Shown: positions 32,501 through 46,049 of the stretch, one piece after another | Layout: each line of letters begins with the position of its first letter | Position numbering within the stretch: the first letter of the stretch is position 1 | Source of the DNA: Chrysoporthe austroafricana | Taxonomy: Eukaryota > Ascomycota > Sordariomycetes > Diaporthales > Cryphonectriaceae | Reading direction: 5' to 3' | DNA length: 64,000 nucleotides | NCBI GenBank assembly: GCA_001051155.2 | Contig: JYIP02000007.1 | Span: forward strand, 1,738,342 to 1,802,341 | Notes under the pieces: generated by a model | Told to the model about the DNA's origin: nothing | The model's database searches: none | The model's input: only the letters and a program-made list of their open reading frames with translations | Program-made: the position numbers and the translations under genes

Positions 32501-33600
32501 CGGATATAAAGATTTATATTAATATAAGCGCTAATTATTATGCTATTATTAAGGAATTGCTAATGCAATTCTTTAAAGTAAAAGTAAATTAAAATATAAA
32601 AGTTAAGCTTAAAAGTATAAGCTAATTGCTAGCAAAAGGCTAAGCTGAATTCGATTTGTATTTCCAGAGCAATAAATATAGCTATTTAATTATATTTCGT
32701 ATTTAAATAAGAGCTTGAATATTAAATCGATTAAAAGCAAATATTTTATTAAAATAAAAATATAATATTCCTTATAAATTGAATATTCTGAATTCAAAAT
32801 TATTTATACAATTTAATTATTTTAATAATGCTATAATAAAAATAGAAATATTTGCCTGAATATTAATATAATTCCGGCAAGCAAAAGCCGTAATTATTAT
32901 AATAATGCTATTTAAATCTTATAAGCTAATTCTTATTAATATTAAGCGAATCCTAAAAACGTAACCTTTTTATTTAAGCCGAAATAAAAAGGGTAAATGA
33001 ATTGCTTAATAAGCTATTAAATTAAAGAGGTTTTAATAACGAATTAAGTAATAACCCTTTTGAAAATCCAGAAAAATTAATTTTTAAGAATAATTAAACT
33101 ATTCTAAATAAATTATATAATTTTGCTAATAAATTATAATAATTATTATTATATTATACGATAATATTTCTTTTAATAAATTAAAAACGGGTTATAGCTT
33201 TTAGGAAAGCTGAATTTAAATTAATTATTATTTATTAAATATATTTTCTAATAAATTGCGGAAATTATTAGAAAATAGCTAAAAGAATACCGATTCCCGG
33301 ATATGAAAATTCCCGAAATAAGAGATTATTTCGAAAATAATAATAAATTAAGAATTCGAAAAGATAAAGCTATTAGAGAATCGGAAATTAATTTCAATAT
33401 ATATATTTGCAAGTATTTATTAGAATTTCTTTATAAAATTATAAAATTAATATAAGCATATATTAGAATTTTCAAAAATATAAATCTTATTAATATGCTA
33501 ATCGATTAATAAATAAAAGTCGATTTGGTCGAAAAATAGCAAAATTAAAAAATAAAATAAAAGCTATTTTATTTAAATAAAGAAAACTAAAAAGTAATTA
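29580..33600 (+). pseudogene. B1 gag-like region, unusually long
   Basis: Reading through stops gives a Lys/Gln-rich N-terminal part (FLADRYEKAKQNFKEANILLQKAKV) likely to form a coiled coil, and long stretches before the RT. About 4 kb precede the RT, more than in family A. I see no clear zinc knuckle and no sure protease active site after RIP. Gag identity is inferred from position. Confidence 0.45.
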
Positions 33601-36600
33601 ATGAAATTTTAAATAAATTATATTAGCAAAATCGAGCTAAATAAGTTATAAGTATAATATTATTTGGTTTACTAATTTTTATAATTTGGAAAAATATAAA
33701 TAATTAAAAGAAAGAATATATAATAATTAATTTATATATTTTAAATAAAATCTTAATCTTTAATATTTATCCTTTATTATTATAGCAAAAAGTTATTAAA
33801 TAGCTAAAAAGAAAAATATATATTATAATAATAAATATATAACAATTTTTTTATTAATTCTTAATATATCTAGATTATAAAAACCGATTTATTATTATTA
33901 ATTATTATAATTAAGAAAGAATAAAAGTTTTATTTATAAGATTTCGAAATTTATTATTTTATATTTAGTATTTTATAAATTAATTCTTACAATTATATTA
34001 TAAATTTGCTTTTGCTTTTATAAACAATATCGTTATTTATTCAATTATAAAATAAAATTATTTGCAATATTTATAAACTATTTTCTTGCTATTTTTATGC
34101 AAAAATATTTTATTAACTGGACCCAAGTTATTTCTTGAATATATTTCAATCCAGATTTTAGGATTCAAAATAAACGGATTCAGAATTTCCAATACGGAAT
34201 ACCGGATATAAACTATTCGCGATTTGGAATTCCTTAAAACATTTTAATAATTGGAAAGGTTTATTGGATTTATAAAATACTTATGCTATCTAATTCTTAA
34301 ATATAATTATAGAATTAATTTATTTTAGAAAAAGAAAATTAAAATGCTAAGCAAAGCTTGCTAATCGAATTATTTACTTTCAAGTATAAAATAGCGAAAT
34401 TATATTACGCAAGCTATTTTCGATTCAATATTAAATGAAATTAATAGTTTTTATAATTTTAAAATAATTTTGGAAGCTAAAAATATTTTATTTTATTATA
34501 TTCTAAATAAACTTTTTTTTATTTAATTAAATACGTTTAAAAAAATAAGGTTTTCAAATATTATTTTCCAATTAGCAAATAATTATATATAAAACGGAAT
34601 ATTATTAATAGCAAATATAGCCGTATAATTAATCCTTTATTTAAATAAAATAATTAACGAAATAAAATGAAAGTATTAGTTTATAAAATTAGAAATAGCT
34701 TATTTAATATAGCTAATACGAAAATTGCAAATAATAATAGAATTAAACCGAATTAAGCTAATTTATATCCTTATCGATTATATAATAATAATTAGCATTA
34801 TTTATTCGTTATTTATAAATATAATAAATAAGATTAAAATAAATATACGGCTAATTTTCATTTTGAAATATTTAAGCTAATTCGATTTCAAAATATATTA
34901 TATATTAGGAAAGTCGAATATTCTTGCAAATGCTATATTAAAATTACTATTTATTTAGAAATTTATTAATAACGAAAGCATTTTAAATAAGATATAAGAA
35001 AACGAACTTATTTAGATTTTTAATAAAATATCTATAAATAGCGAAATAAAAAGGCATATTAAGAAAAAATACGAAAAATACTTTTTATAATCCAAAATAA
35101 TCGAATAATTAAAAAACCTAAATAAAATTGTTCGATTACTTTTTATATTAAATTATAATAGCTTATTATTTCTTAAAGATTATTATAAGAAATAATAATT
35201 ATATATTCCGAATAAAATAGCATTAAATTTTATTAAAGAAGCTTATAATAGAAAATACTATTTCGGTATAAATTGCATATAATATAACTTAATAAATTAA
35301 TTCATTATTAAATATTGCTATATTAAAATACGCAATTATATATCGATATATTAAGCTTGCAATAAGAATAAAAATAACTTATAATAACTTTTAAAGGAAA
35401 TATAGCTTATATTATTTCTATTAATCCTATTTTATATTATTATTATAGATTTTATTATAGGATTATTAATAATATTATTTATAAATACTATATAAGCCCT
35501 GGCTAAAATGCTATTTTTAAATGCATTTCTTATAATTATAGATTAATATTTCAAAATTACGATTATTATATTAAGTAATATAATATATATTATAGCAAAT
35601 TGAGCAACCTTTATTTTACGGATATTTTATATTATTAACTAAAGAATATTTAAAAAGATTATTTCAGATAAAGATTCGAAATTCCTATCGGAATTTTAGA
35701 AATATTTATAGGAAGCTATCGGAACGAAATATGCCTATTTTACTGCTTCGTATTTGCAAACGGATAAGCAATTTGAAATAAAAAACCGAATAGTTGAAAT
35801 AGCAATTCAGCATTTTATAATTGCTTACTTTAATATAGAATAAACCGAAATAATACTAGCATTATAATTCAATTTGAATAATATATATAATCGAATTATA
35901 AAATATTCAGTTAGCTAAATGCTATTCGGATTTAATTTATTATTGGGCTAATAAATAAAGGATATAATATTTTTAACAAAAGAAATTTTTTAGGAAAAAG
36001 CTTAATTTTTTATTGCCGAAATGCGAATAGCAGCCAAATTATAATATAATAAGCATTATTGCCAGATAATTTTCGAATTAAATAATTAAGTATATATTCG
36101 CTTGGGTTATAAATACTTATTATTTAATAACTTATTTCTGAAATTTTTATAATAAAAGATAAGATTTTTTCAAATTATTCGAAAAATAAGGAATCTAATA
36201 TATAAATTGAAATTAGTTCCTTATATAAATATCTATTCAATAATCTTAATAATACAGTTAAAGCTTACAAATTTTCTTAAAACGGATTTCTATAAACGTA
36301 ACTTTATATATTAAGACTTAATAAATATACCAGAAAATCCGAATACCGAAAAATATCGGGAAAACTATTAATATTATAAACTGGAAAAGATAATTAGCTA
36401 TTATAAACGAAAATATAAATATAGTTCGCGCAAAATTAAATATTTAGTAAAATGGATAAATTATTCTAGCTATTATAATATATAAATACTCCGTAATGCT
36501 TTGAATACGGACGAAATAATACGTAATTTCGAACGGAAATGCGAAGCTATAGCCGAATTATAAGAAGAAATAAAGCGAAAGCGGCTATTAACGGAAGAAA

Positions 36601-36700
36601 TCTTTGAACCGGGAAATATCGTTATAATTATCTTACGAAAATAAGGTAAGCCAAAGCGCAATTTACAAACAGAAAGTATATTGGAATAAATTAATTTACT
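33600..36700 (+). pseudogene. B1 pol relic: RT, RNase H, integrase, chromodomain
   Basis: The RT palm motif reads FINN at 34017-34028 in FAFAFINNIVIYS, where F(I/V)DD is expected, so both catalytic Asp are lost. RT thumb and RNase H follow (IRDLEFLKTF, QLANNYIQNGI, LSQFDFKIYYILGKSN). The integrase core is at 35.4-35.9 kb (IISDKDSKFLSEFQKYL..ASYLQTDKQFEIKNR). A chromodomain starts near 36370 (YKLEKIISYYKRK..KIKYLVKWINYSSY). Typical chromovirus; many RIP stops. Confidence 0.75.
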
Positions 36701-36959
36701 TATTCTAAAAGATCGAAAGAATTCGCAATATAATAAGCGTATATTAAAGTAAAGGCAATTGCTAAATAAAGCAAATAAATTTCTAGCAAATACAAAAGGC
36801 TATTATTTCGTAAATCGCTAATAAATTCATTTTATTTTCCTTTTCCTATTAGTACGCTTATAATTACTATTCTTATTTACTTATTATAGCTAGCTATATC
36901 GCTCTGTTATTATTACTTTTTATTATATTTTTGAATATTATTTTTGGGTATTAAGCCAA

Positions 36960-39060
36960 TATTATTATTAATTTCGTTTTATTCTATCAAATTTCCGTAA
37001 ATTTGCAAGAATTGTATTAATAAAGCTATTAATATTATTAAAACTAAAATATATTATATAATTATCAAGTTATATTTTTCCGTAAATGCTTTATTATAAA
37101 ACTAAGATTAATAAGAAATAGTATATTTAATTATATTTAATTTTTATGCAATGCTATATTTTATATTTTAGGAAGAACTTTTTAAAGTTTGCTAAAAAAG
37201 CAAGATTATATAATATGCTAAATATATTTATAAAGTATCGTTCAAGGACCGCTTTTCCTTAAAAAGATATCGGTAAGCTATATATTTGTATAATAGCAAA
37301 AACCGTTTTTATTATAATACTTATATAACGAAAAACTATTTAAGCGATTTCTTTCGCTATTAAAAAGCTTATATAGTAACTTTTTGTTAAGCGCTAATTA
37401 GTAAAAATTATACTAATATAGTAAACTGAAAAATCGAATATAATATTTATATCTTTAATACCGAGCTAAGCAATAGCAATATTAATCGGCTATTAATTAT
37501 TGAAAAAGCTTAAAAGTTTATTTTATAATATTTTATACCGTTATAAATTAACTATTTTAGCTCTATTTACGAAAGATAAAAGCTTTATCCAAATACTTTT
37601 ACTAGCGCGAATGCTATTATAAGCAAGGATATAAATAACGGATTAACGGATAATTCTATTAAAAGAATATCGCTTGAATTTATTTCGAATTCATTTACTA
37701 TTCGTAATTCTATTTTTGCCTTATATACCTTATTAATAGCTTATTATATTCTATTTCTTACTATAATATCGAAAGATAATCGCTTACGAAATAAATATAG
37801 CTATTATATTAAAAATAAAGCTAAATAGATAATTTTAAGCAATTATAATAACTTTATTAAAAAGGAAATAAATATTATACGCTATATAGCTAATATAGCA
37901 GAAATCGTTATAATTTACGAATATAATTGTAATACAGCCTTTATTATTTAGAAAAAAATAATTAAAAATATTAAGCTAATTTTAATTAAGCTTGGAATTC
38001 CCGAACCTATTATATTAATTATTAATCTAAACTTATTTGCTATAATAAAACGAAATTTCATAATGCTAGCCAAATGCTATCGAATTATAAACGATATTAT
38101 TAACTTAACCGAAAATAATTTACCGAATATAACTAGCTTATTGGCTATATTAAATAATGTTTCCTGAATTAATATTAATAGCATTTTGCTTTTGCAAGCT
38201 ATATTTCGCGTTATTCTTGCTTTATTTATTAAATATAATCCCAAATCTAAAGCTATTAAAGCCGAAATTGCGGTATATTATTATATGCTAGCCTTTTATA
38301 TATTCAAGGAATATATATGCTATAATTTCATTTAAAGAAGCAATTTCGGTATTAATTATCTTTACGTTATTAATAGCTTTGCTATTTATAATAATATTAA
38401 ATTCAGTATTATCGGAATTTACGATAATCGTATTTAATACTTTTTCCTTTTTATTATAAGAAAATATATATACGAATTCGTTATTTGATTTCGCAATTTC
38501 AATCTTACTATTTTATTTAACCAATTAGGCTTGCACTTTATTATAAACCAAATCTTCCGTTTCAAATACGATTTCAAAGCTATTAAAATCGTCTTTACTA
38601 AAGATAATATAGATTACGATTTCAATGCTATTTTTCAGAAATAAGCTAACGAAAACAAAGATTATTTTAATGCTGCCCGGTCTTTATAATATCAAAATTG
38701 CATAATAAGCTTTAAGTCTTATATCCAAGCGCATAAGCTAATTAAAACCTTGCAGCTTAATATTTATAATTATATCGATTTTTGCAATTATATCGGAAAG
38801 AAAGAATTATTTGCTATATTCTTTCGTAATTTATTAAATCTTGAAATTATTGCTAAAGCCCGGGAAATTATTCCTAATTAATAAATATTGCTATTATTTA
38901 TCGATATAACTTTATTAGCAATATATAATATTGCTTTTTTCTAATAATTTATAAATCTAGCTATTTATATTAAAGATTAATTATAATATTATTATATAAT
39001 AACTATATACGGCTATTAGCTTTGCATACCGATATATTTTATTATAATTTCATTTTATAT
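36960..39060 (+). pseudogene. B1 ORF3, unrecognised
   Basis: Between chromodomain and 3' LTR lies about 2.7 kb, far longer than a normal Gypsy tail. The + strand holds a long frame, broken by RIP stops, that aligns residue by residue with B2 53420-55480 and with B3. Landmarks are SKDNRLRNKYSYYIKNKA, INLTENNLPNI, LFIKYNPKSKAIKAEIAVYYYMLAF, SNFGINYLYVINSFAIYNN and YDFKAIKIVFTKDNIDYDF. No transmembrane segment, zinc finger or catalytic motif stands out. I know no family for it. Confidence 0.55.
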
Positions 39061-39564
39061 TTATTATTATTATATTTACTTAATATTCTATTATTTGAAA
39101 GCTATACTTTCTATTAATATTTACAAGCAATTTTGGTTTTTAATTATATTTATACTAAATATTTTAGCAATAAATACGATTAAGCATTACCGAAATATAT
39201 TTGAATATCGGCTAGCTTTATTATATATAAATATTATATATATTTATTTATTTCAAGCATAAATCGATTATAATAAAGGATTAATTTTAAGCTTTTAACG
39301 CAAGCAAGTTTTCTTTTTAATTCCCGATATAAGCATATTTGTTATTCAAATCCCCGGCATAAGCACGTTTACTTATTAGGATTTTAATATAAGTCGGCTT
39401 TATAAAATAATTATTATTTTTTATATAATTTCTTTTATTTAATAATGCTATTATATTTTTCCTTATTATATAACTTAAAATTTCATTATATCGTATTATT
39501 GCTATTTAAAACGTTTCTGATTATTAGCTTCTTTTATAAATAAAAGCTATAAAAGGCTAGCAAT

Positions 39565-39773
39565 TAATAGCAAAACTTATAAACGTAATAAATTTATAAT
39601 AGATTTGTTTAATAAATTTATAATAAATCTTTTAGTAAATACGCAATGAATTTACTAAATGGATGCTATACTCTTACCGGGAGGCTTATATAATGCTTTG
39701 ATATGCTCTTAGCGTAATTTACTTTTTTAAGAGAATTATGCTTTATAATATATTTTTAATACGTTTATTATTA
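39565..39773 (+). repeat. B1 3' LTR
   Basis: It is 209 bp, collinear with 29129-29338, and less mutated (CTCTTACCGGGAGGCTTATA). The duplication GATTT follows directly. Confidence 0.88.
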
Positions 39774-39778
39774 GATTT

Positions 39779-42700
39779 AAAGCTTTATAATAAATACTAT
39801 TTTCGATATTATAAATATAGTATAGTATAAATTGATTTTAGAAATACTTTAGCTTAAAAAATATAATTTTCGAATCGATTGAATTACTAGCCAAATTTTA
39901 TAAAAATAAGACGTATTTACTAAAAGGGTTGCAATTAATAGAAAAAAGAAAGTCTTAATTACTGAAGATAATATCGGAAATAAGCGCTTAAATAGGCTTA
40001 AATATATTTCTGAAATGGATAAACTTGCCAGAAAATAAAGAAAGGTTACGGATATTTCGAACTTATAAGCATAAATTAAAGACGAACCAGAAATTCAAGC
40101 AATTAACAATTAATAAAAAGCTAATCTAGCGCAAAGCATTATAAAGCTATATAGATTATAGAACTATAAAGAAATACTGTTTCCAAAATAGCAAATACAA
40201 AAAGATTACGGGAAGAGGTTTAAGCCAATAATCGATAAATATTCAAAATTATTAAAGATTAAGCCCTGAAAATAATAATAAGAAGCAAGCAAAGCAAAAT
40301 ACGCTTAATAATACCTTTTGTTCTTTCAGATCTTAGAAAACGAGAAAAAACTATTACTGGAATTCAAAAACGTATTAAAAGAATACTATAAGTTCAAGAA
40401 ATTATAGCAAAAGAAATTCGATACTAGTTTATTAGAATACGGCCTTTTTAATTATAAAATTCCGTTAAAAAAAAGAATAAAATTGTAAAATTACTTTATT
40501 TACAAATTCGATTAAGCAAAGCTCGAAGCATTCAGAGAATATATCGACGAAAATTTAAAAAGAAGCTATATATAGAAATCGCAATTACTCGCAAAATACT
40601 CAATCCTATTTATATTTAAAAAGAATAGCAAATTACAACTTTATATAAATTATTAATAGCTTAATAATATTACGATTAAGAATCGCTACTTTTTACTTTT
40701 AATAAGAAAAATACGAAATCGATTAATAAGAGCAAATTAGTTTATTATATTAGATTTTAAAGAAAGGTATTATTATATTCGGATTAAAGAAAACAATATC
40801 TGGAAAATAGCATTTAAAATTCGTTATAAATACTTTAAATATATAATCTTACTTTTTAGACTAACTAATACGCTTGCGTATTTCCAAAAAATAATTAATA
40901 ATATTTTTTGCAAATATTTAAATATTATTATTATTATTTACTTTAACGATATCTTTATTTATTTAAAAGATTTTGAATTATATAAATAGCATATGCAATA
41001 AGTATTTTAAATTTTATAAAATAATAAATTCTTAATTGAATTAAGCAAATATTGCTTTTATTAGCAAAAAATTAATTATTTCGATTATACGATAGAATTA
41101 AATAAGATTAATATATAGAAAGACAAAATTTAAATAGTAAAAGAATAGCTTATATTAGAAAAAATTAAAGAAATTAGAATATTTTTCGGTTATATTAACT
41201 TTTACCGACAATTCATTCGAAATTATAGCAAAATCGTACGCCTTTTTATAAATCTTACGAAAAAAAATCGAAAATTCGAATGGATATAAGAAATATAAAA
41301 AGCATTTAATGAAATTAAGAAACGAGTTATATTAAAACTTATATTTTGCAAAGCAAACCCAAATAAGCTATTTAAAATCGAAACCGATATATCGGATTAT
41401 ATATTCGGGAAATAATTTGATTAATGAAACGATTAAAGATATTTTAAGATAATAAGTAATTTTTTAAAGAAATTAAATAATCTAGAATTCAATTATAGCA
41501 TTTTAAATAAAGAATTAATAGCAATTATAAAAGCATTCGAAAAATAGCAGCATTATTTAATTGGAATTAAATACTAAATTATAATATATTCCGATTATAA
41601 GAACTTAATAGCATTTATAATAATAAAAGTCTTAAATAAACGATAAGTTAAATAAGCAAAATTCTTTTTATAATTCGATTTAAAAATTATCTATTATAAA
41701 AGATCCGAAAATAGCAAAGCAAATATATTTAGCAAATAATTAAATTACTAAAATATAAAATTCAAAAAGTTCCAGAATATCTTCCGATAAAATAAGGACG
41801 GCAATTTTATAAATAAAGCTAGGGAACTCAATACAATTATTAAAATCTCCAATAATGAAAAGAAACCGGAAAATATAATTACGGAAAAATAGAACGAATA
41901 TATTAGAAATATATATAATATACTCGCATATAGCTATTAAAGAATTAAAGCTATATACGAAAGAATTAAGAAATATTAAAACTTTTTAAAATTAAGAAAA
42001 AGGATTAAAGCAATTTTATAAGAATGCAATAATTATAAAAAGAATAAAATTGAATATTATAAGCTTTATAAATTATTCTAATCGTTTTTTATTCCGGAAA
42101 TAATTTGGCAATTTATTAGCTAGGATTTTATTATTAAGCTATTTTTTTTACGAAAACCCTTAATTAAAATGCAATATAATAATATCTTAATAATAATTTG
42201 CAAATTAAGCAAATATGCTTATTTCTTCTTTTATAAAGAAAATAGCATAGCGGAAAACTTTATATATATATTTTTCAGAATAATTATAATTAATTATAAT
42301 ATGCTTAAAGAAATTATTTCTGATAAAAATAAAAAGTTTGCATTAAATTTCTAGATTTTATTTATAAAACTATTCGGAATATAGCAAAAAATATTTATAG
42401 CATTCTATTTGCAAATAAATAAATAAATAAAACGAACGAATTAAATTATTAAATAATATTTATAATATTATATAAATTATAAATAAAATAATTAAATCGA
42501 TTTGCTATTACTAATATAATTCGCATATAATAGCGCGAATATAAATATAATAAAGAAATTATTATTTTATATATTCTATAGCTATAATTTAATAGCCTAT
42601 TATAACGAATTATTAAGAGCAAATATAAAAACGGCAAAAAAATAAATCCGGAAAATTAAAAAAAACCCAAAAAGAATTTCAAAAAGAACTAAAGTTTATA

Positions 42701-43130
42701 TAAGAAAAAATAATAAAATATGCTAATTTTAAAAAGATTAAGAAACCAATCCTATAAGAAAAGGATAAAGTTTATTTTATTCGATAGAAAGAATATATTA
42801 ATATAATAAAACTCTTTTATTTGCTAAATTATAAGAAATTCGGCTTATTCAAAATTTTAAAGAAAATCTTAAATATTAATTTCGAATTCGTATTACCTTA
42901 TAAAATAAGAATTTACCCAGTATTTTATATTTCGTTTTTCGAATTAATATCCAATATAATTAAAATAAACAAAATTATATAAATCGAAATTAACGAATTA
43001 AAATACAAAATCGAACGAATTTTCAAATATCGAAAATTAATTAAATATAAAGAATACTTAATTAAATAGAAAAGATATTATTCGAACGAAAATAGCTAAA
43101 AACTAATTAGTAACTTAAATAATATATAAT
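39779..43130 (+). pseudogene. A2 pol relic: RT, RNase H, integrase, chromodomain
   Basis: This resumes after B1. The RT palm motif is YFND at 40939-40950: only the first Asp is changed, because in TTT-GAC-GAT only the first G follows T, the RIP context. RNase H and the integrase follow, with an open frame of the core at 42169-42354 (CKLSKYAYFFFYKENS..IISDKNKKFALNF). A chromodomain is at 42.9-43.13 kb (ELKYKIERIFKYRKLIKYKEYLIKQKRYYSNENS). Stops occur throughout. Confidence 0.78.
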
Positions 43131-43167
43131 AAGCATTCAAAAAGTATTAAAAAAAGCAATTAATTAA

Positions 43168-43686
43168 TTAATTAGAAAAAAGATCGGAAAGACCCGGGAT
43201 AGCTTTATGCTTTGCAGCCGGTTTAATTGCAAACCAGTTAATACTAGAGCCAAATTGCTGCAAGATAGCATCCAGATCGAAACTTTCGGGAAAAGGGCTT
43301 TCGGGAATTAAAGCTTCCAAAACCCGATATTCGGACTCGGCCTTACGATACTCTTCTTCCGCCTTTTCTGCTTCCAGCCATTCTAGCTTTTCGATAATAT
43401 CCAAATCCCGATATATTGCGTAAGCTATTTTCTCGGCCTATAAATAATGCTATTTCCGCAACCGAAAAACTTTCGTATTAGCCAATATCGTTTCCTTTTC
43501 AGTAGCATTCAATTCCGCTTTAACTTGAGAATGCTATTTTATAATCTGCTATATTTAAGCAGGAATAAGGCCCGCCATATTACAATTATTATATTTGCTG
43601 CAAATATATTCGGCATAATGCGAAAAATCTTTTTCCGAAACGCAATAGAAAAAATTACGATCCGAATAGGAAGAATACGCAAGCAT
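43168..43686 (-). pseudogene. Antisense accessory ORF of A2
   Basis: This runs opposite to A2 between chromodomain and 3' LTR. From ATG (complement of 43684-43686) about 173 codons reach the stop at 43168, with several RIP-type stops; the last 79 codons are fully open. It has a Cys/Tyr-rich start (MLAYSSYSDRNFFYCVSEKDFS, HYAEYICSKYNN), where Tyr probably replaces Cys, then a coiled coil (QVKAELNATEKETILANTKVFRLRK), IIEKLEWLEAEKAEEEYRKAE, and PESPFPESFDLDAILQQFGS. It clearly matches the ORF in A1 (EKVFRL, ESPFPESFxLDAxLQ). The C-terminal part is much less AT-rich than the rest of A2. Function unknown. Confidence 0.65.
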
Positions 43687-43862
43687 TTCAGAATAACGAG
43701 AAAAGATTATAAGCCAAAAAGTATTGCTCTAATCCGTTTTCTTATAAAAGCGTTTTTCAACCTTGCAAAATATTCTAATTAAAAAAGGAATATTAGAAGA
43801 AAAGGGTTAATAAAGGCTTTATAGAAAATTGTTAAAGATAATAATTAATAGGAAAAGGATAA

Positions 43863-44308
43863 TATTATAACTTAATATAAAAATAGCCCGCTAGCGTATC
43901 GAAAGCAAGAAGGACTAATAGGCTAGCTTATATAACAATTTTATTAAAGAATACTTGCAAAGATTATATATTCCAGGGTTAAGGGTTGGATTAATAGAAT
44001 CGCTATTAATTCTAATAGTCTTAAGTAAACTAATAATAGCAATAGCAATCCTATCGGTCCAGAACTGAAAAGCCGGATATATAAAGGAAAGATATTTATT
44101 AAATAGATTATTATAACTCTTTAATCGTAAATTTAAATACTATTTGAGCTTTATTATACTTTCAAGTAATAGCTTTATAAGCTTATAAATATTGCGAACG
44201 TTTATTAAATAAGTTTCCGGTATTTAAAGTTATATTTAATACCGTTCTTGCTAGCATAAACCTTTTAACTTTATAGTTTATTTTAGAATTGCTATAGCGT
44301 TTATAACA
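43863..44308 (+). repeat. A2 3' LTR
   Basis: It is 446 bp, from TATTATAACTTAATATAA to GCGTTTATAACA, collinear with 26337-26772. It keeps the unmutated terminal CA. Confidence 0.9.
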
Positions 44309-44639
44309 AATAAGGAAATAATTATTATAATAAGCTTTGTATTATGCAAGCTTATTATTTGCTACTCGCTACTCTTTCGAATATTCTAGCAGCTTTTGCT
44401 TATATAATTAACTAATTATATAATTATATCTTATATATAAATATAGTTTATAATAATTATAAATATAGCAACTCTAGCTTTATAGCTCGTATAGTTATTA
44501 AAATATTAAGAAATAAAGTTTTAATATTATTTATTTATTAACTTTTCTTTTTTTAATTATTTAAGCTTTTTATATTATTTATATATATATTTATATATTA
44601 TTATAAAGCTTATTATTTATATCTTTATATTAATTATTT
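44309..44639. other. AT-rich flank between A2 and B3
   Basis: About 330 bp beginning with AATAA, the right copy of the A2 target duplication. It has no ORF or known repeat that I can see. It should be contiguous with 25971-26336 before A2 inserted. Confidence 0.4.
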
Positions 44640-45567
44640 GTATATATATAATAAATGCTATATTCTTACCGGGAAGCTTATATAATGCTTTAATATACTT
44701 TTAATATAATTTACTTTTTTAAGAAAACTATACTTTATAATATATTTTCAGTATATTCATTATTAATTAATAGCTATACTTTATACGCTTTTATTACGTA
44801 ATCGAATTTCGATTATTAGCTTTATAAAATAATAATTTCTATAAGAATATCGGTTTTATAAAATAACGGCTTCTATAAAAATATTGGCTTTATAGAATAT
44901 TAACTTTTATAAGAATATCGGTTTTATAAAATATCGGCTTTTATAAAAATAGCATTCTTATAAGAAATATTATAATTATTTATCGATAATTTATTGCTAA
45001 TTCATTATAGCAATTATTAATAATAACATTTTATTATTATAATTTATCGATTATATCGAAATTAAGTATTTCGCTTAAGTATATAAGTTTATATAAGCTT
45101 TGAATAACCTTAAAAGGAAGGATTAAGTTATATCGGATATTAAAATCTTTTTCGAAATCGTATACGCTTTTATCGATTAGAAACTTTTAGCCGATCGATA
45201 CGAAAAGGCAAAGCAGAATTTTAAAGAAGCCAATATATTTTTGCAAAAAGTAAAGGCATAAGTAGTTAAGTAAGGATAGCTTTTACTGCTTAAGTAGTAA
45301 ACTTAAGAAAGAAGAAAGTCGAATTTCGATAAGAATCTATTTTAATAAATAAGAAAGAATAATATATTCTGGAAGAATTTTTCCAAATATTGCAAATTTC
45401 GATAGCTTATTAAAGCAATAATGGAAAAGGAATAATAATAAATGCTTATAGAAATAAACGAAAACGAAAATACTTTTCGATTTAATAATCCGGAAAATCC
45501 GTTAAAAGAATTAGCTTAATAATAATTTATCGAAAATTAAAAGCATTATATGCTTAAATATATTAAT
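44640..45567 (+). mobile_element. Gypsy family B element B3, 5' piece
   Basis: Positions 44640-44767 are the last about 125 bp of a family B LTR; its first about 80 bp, including TGATAGC, are missing. The leader minisatellite and gag start follow, collinear with B2 45775-46580. The piece stops at 45567 where B2 begins. Confidence 0.75.
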
Positions 45568-45774
45568 TGATAGCAAAACCTATAAATAAAGTAAATTCGT
45601 AATAGATTTGCTTAATAAATTTATAATAAATCCCTTAATAAATACGCAATAAATTTATTAAATAAATGCTATACTTTTACTAAAGGGCTTATATAATGCC
45701 TTAATAAGCTTTAATATAATTTACTTTTTTAAAAGAATTATATTTCATAATATATTTCAGTATATTTACTATTA
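45568..45774 (+). repeat. B2 5' LTR
   Basis: It starts TGATAGCAAAACC, keeping the canonical TG that other family B LTRs have lost, and ends TTTACTATTA. Confidence 0.85.
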
Positions 45775-46049
45775 ATTAATAATTACGCTTTATACGCTTT
45801 TATTATATAATCGGATTTCGATTATTGGCTTTATAAAATAACGGTTCCTATAAGAATATCAGTCCTATAAGATAATAGCTTCTATAAAAATATTGGCTCT
45901 ATAGAATATTGGCTCTTATAAGAATATCGGTCTTGTAAGATATCGGCCTTTATAGAGGTAATATTCTTATAAGAGATATTATAATTATTTATCGATAATT
46001 TATTACTAATTTATTATAGCAATTACTGGCAATAATATTTTATTATTGC

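Larger units (their letters stand above)
29129..39773 (+). mobile_element. Complete Gypsy family B element (B1)
   Basis: B1 is 10,645 bp with LTRs 29129-29338 and 39565-39773 and a perfect duplication GATTT (29124-29128, 39774-39778). The order is LTR, leader minisatellite, long gag region, RT, RNase H, integrase, chromodomain, ORF3, LTR. It is among the most AT-rich parts of the window. It is nested in the protease region of A2 and is therefore younger than A2. Confidence 0.88.
26337..44308 (+). mobile_element. Gypsy family A element (A2), carrying nested B1
   Basis: A2 has LTRs at 26337-26772 and 43863-44308 and flanks AATAG/AATAA, a 5-bp duplication with one G/A mismatch of RIP type. After removing B1 and its 5-bp duplication it is about 7.32 kb, like A1. 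On the + strand come gag (26.8-28.1 kb), protease (about 28.9 kb, cut by B1), RT (40.5-41.3), RNase H, integrase (41.9-42.6), chromodomain (42.9-43.1), an antisense ORF, and the 3' LTR. It is heavily RIP-mutated. Confidence 0.88.

Noticed and set aside
36473..36661. ORF repeated opposite to the chromodomain in the three B copies (also 52944-53186 and 58715-58957)
   Set aside because: It is the reverse-strand shadow of the chromodomain frame, not a separate gene like the antisense ORF of family A.
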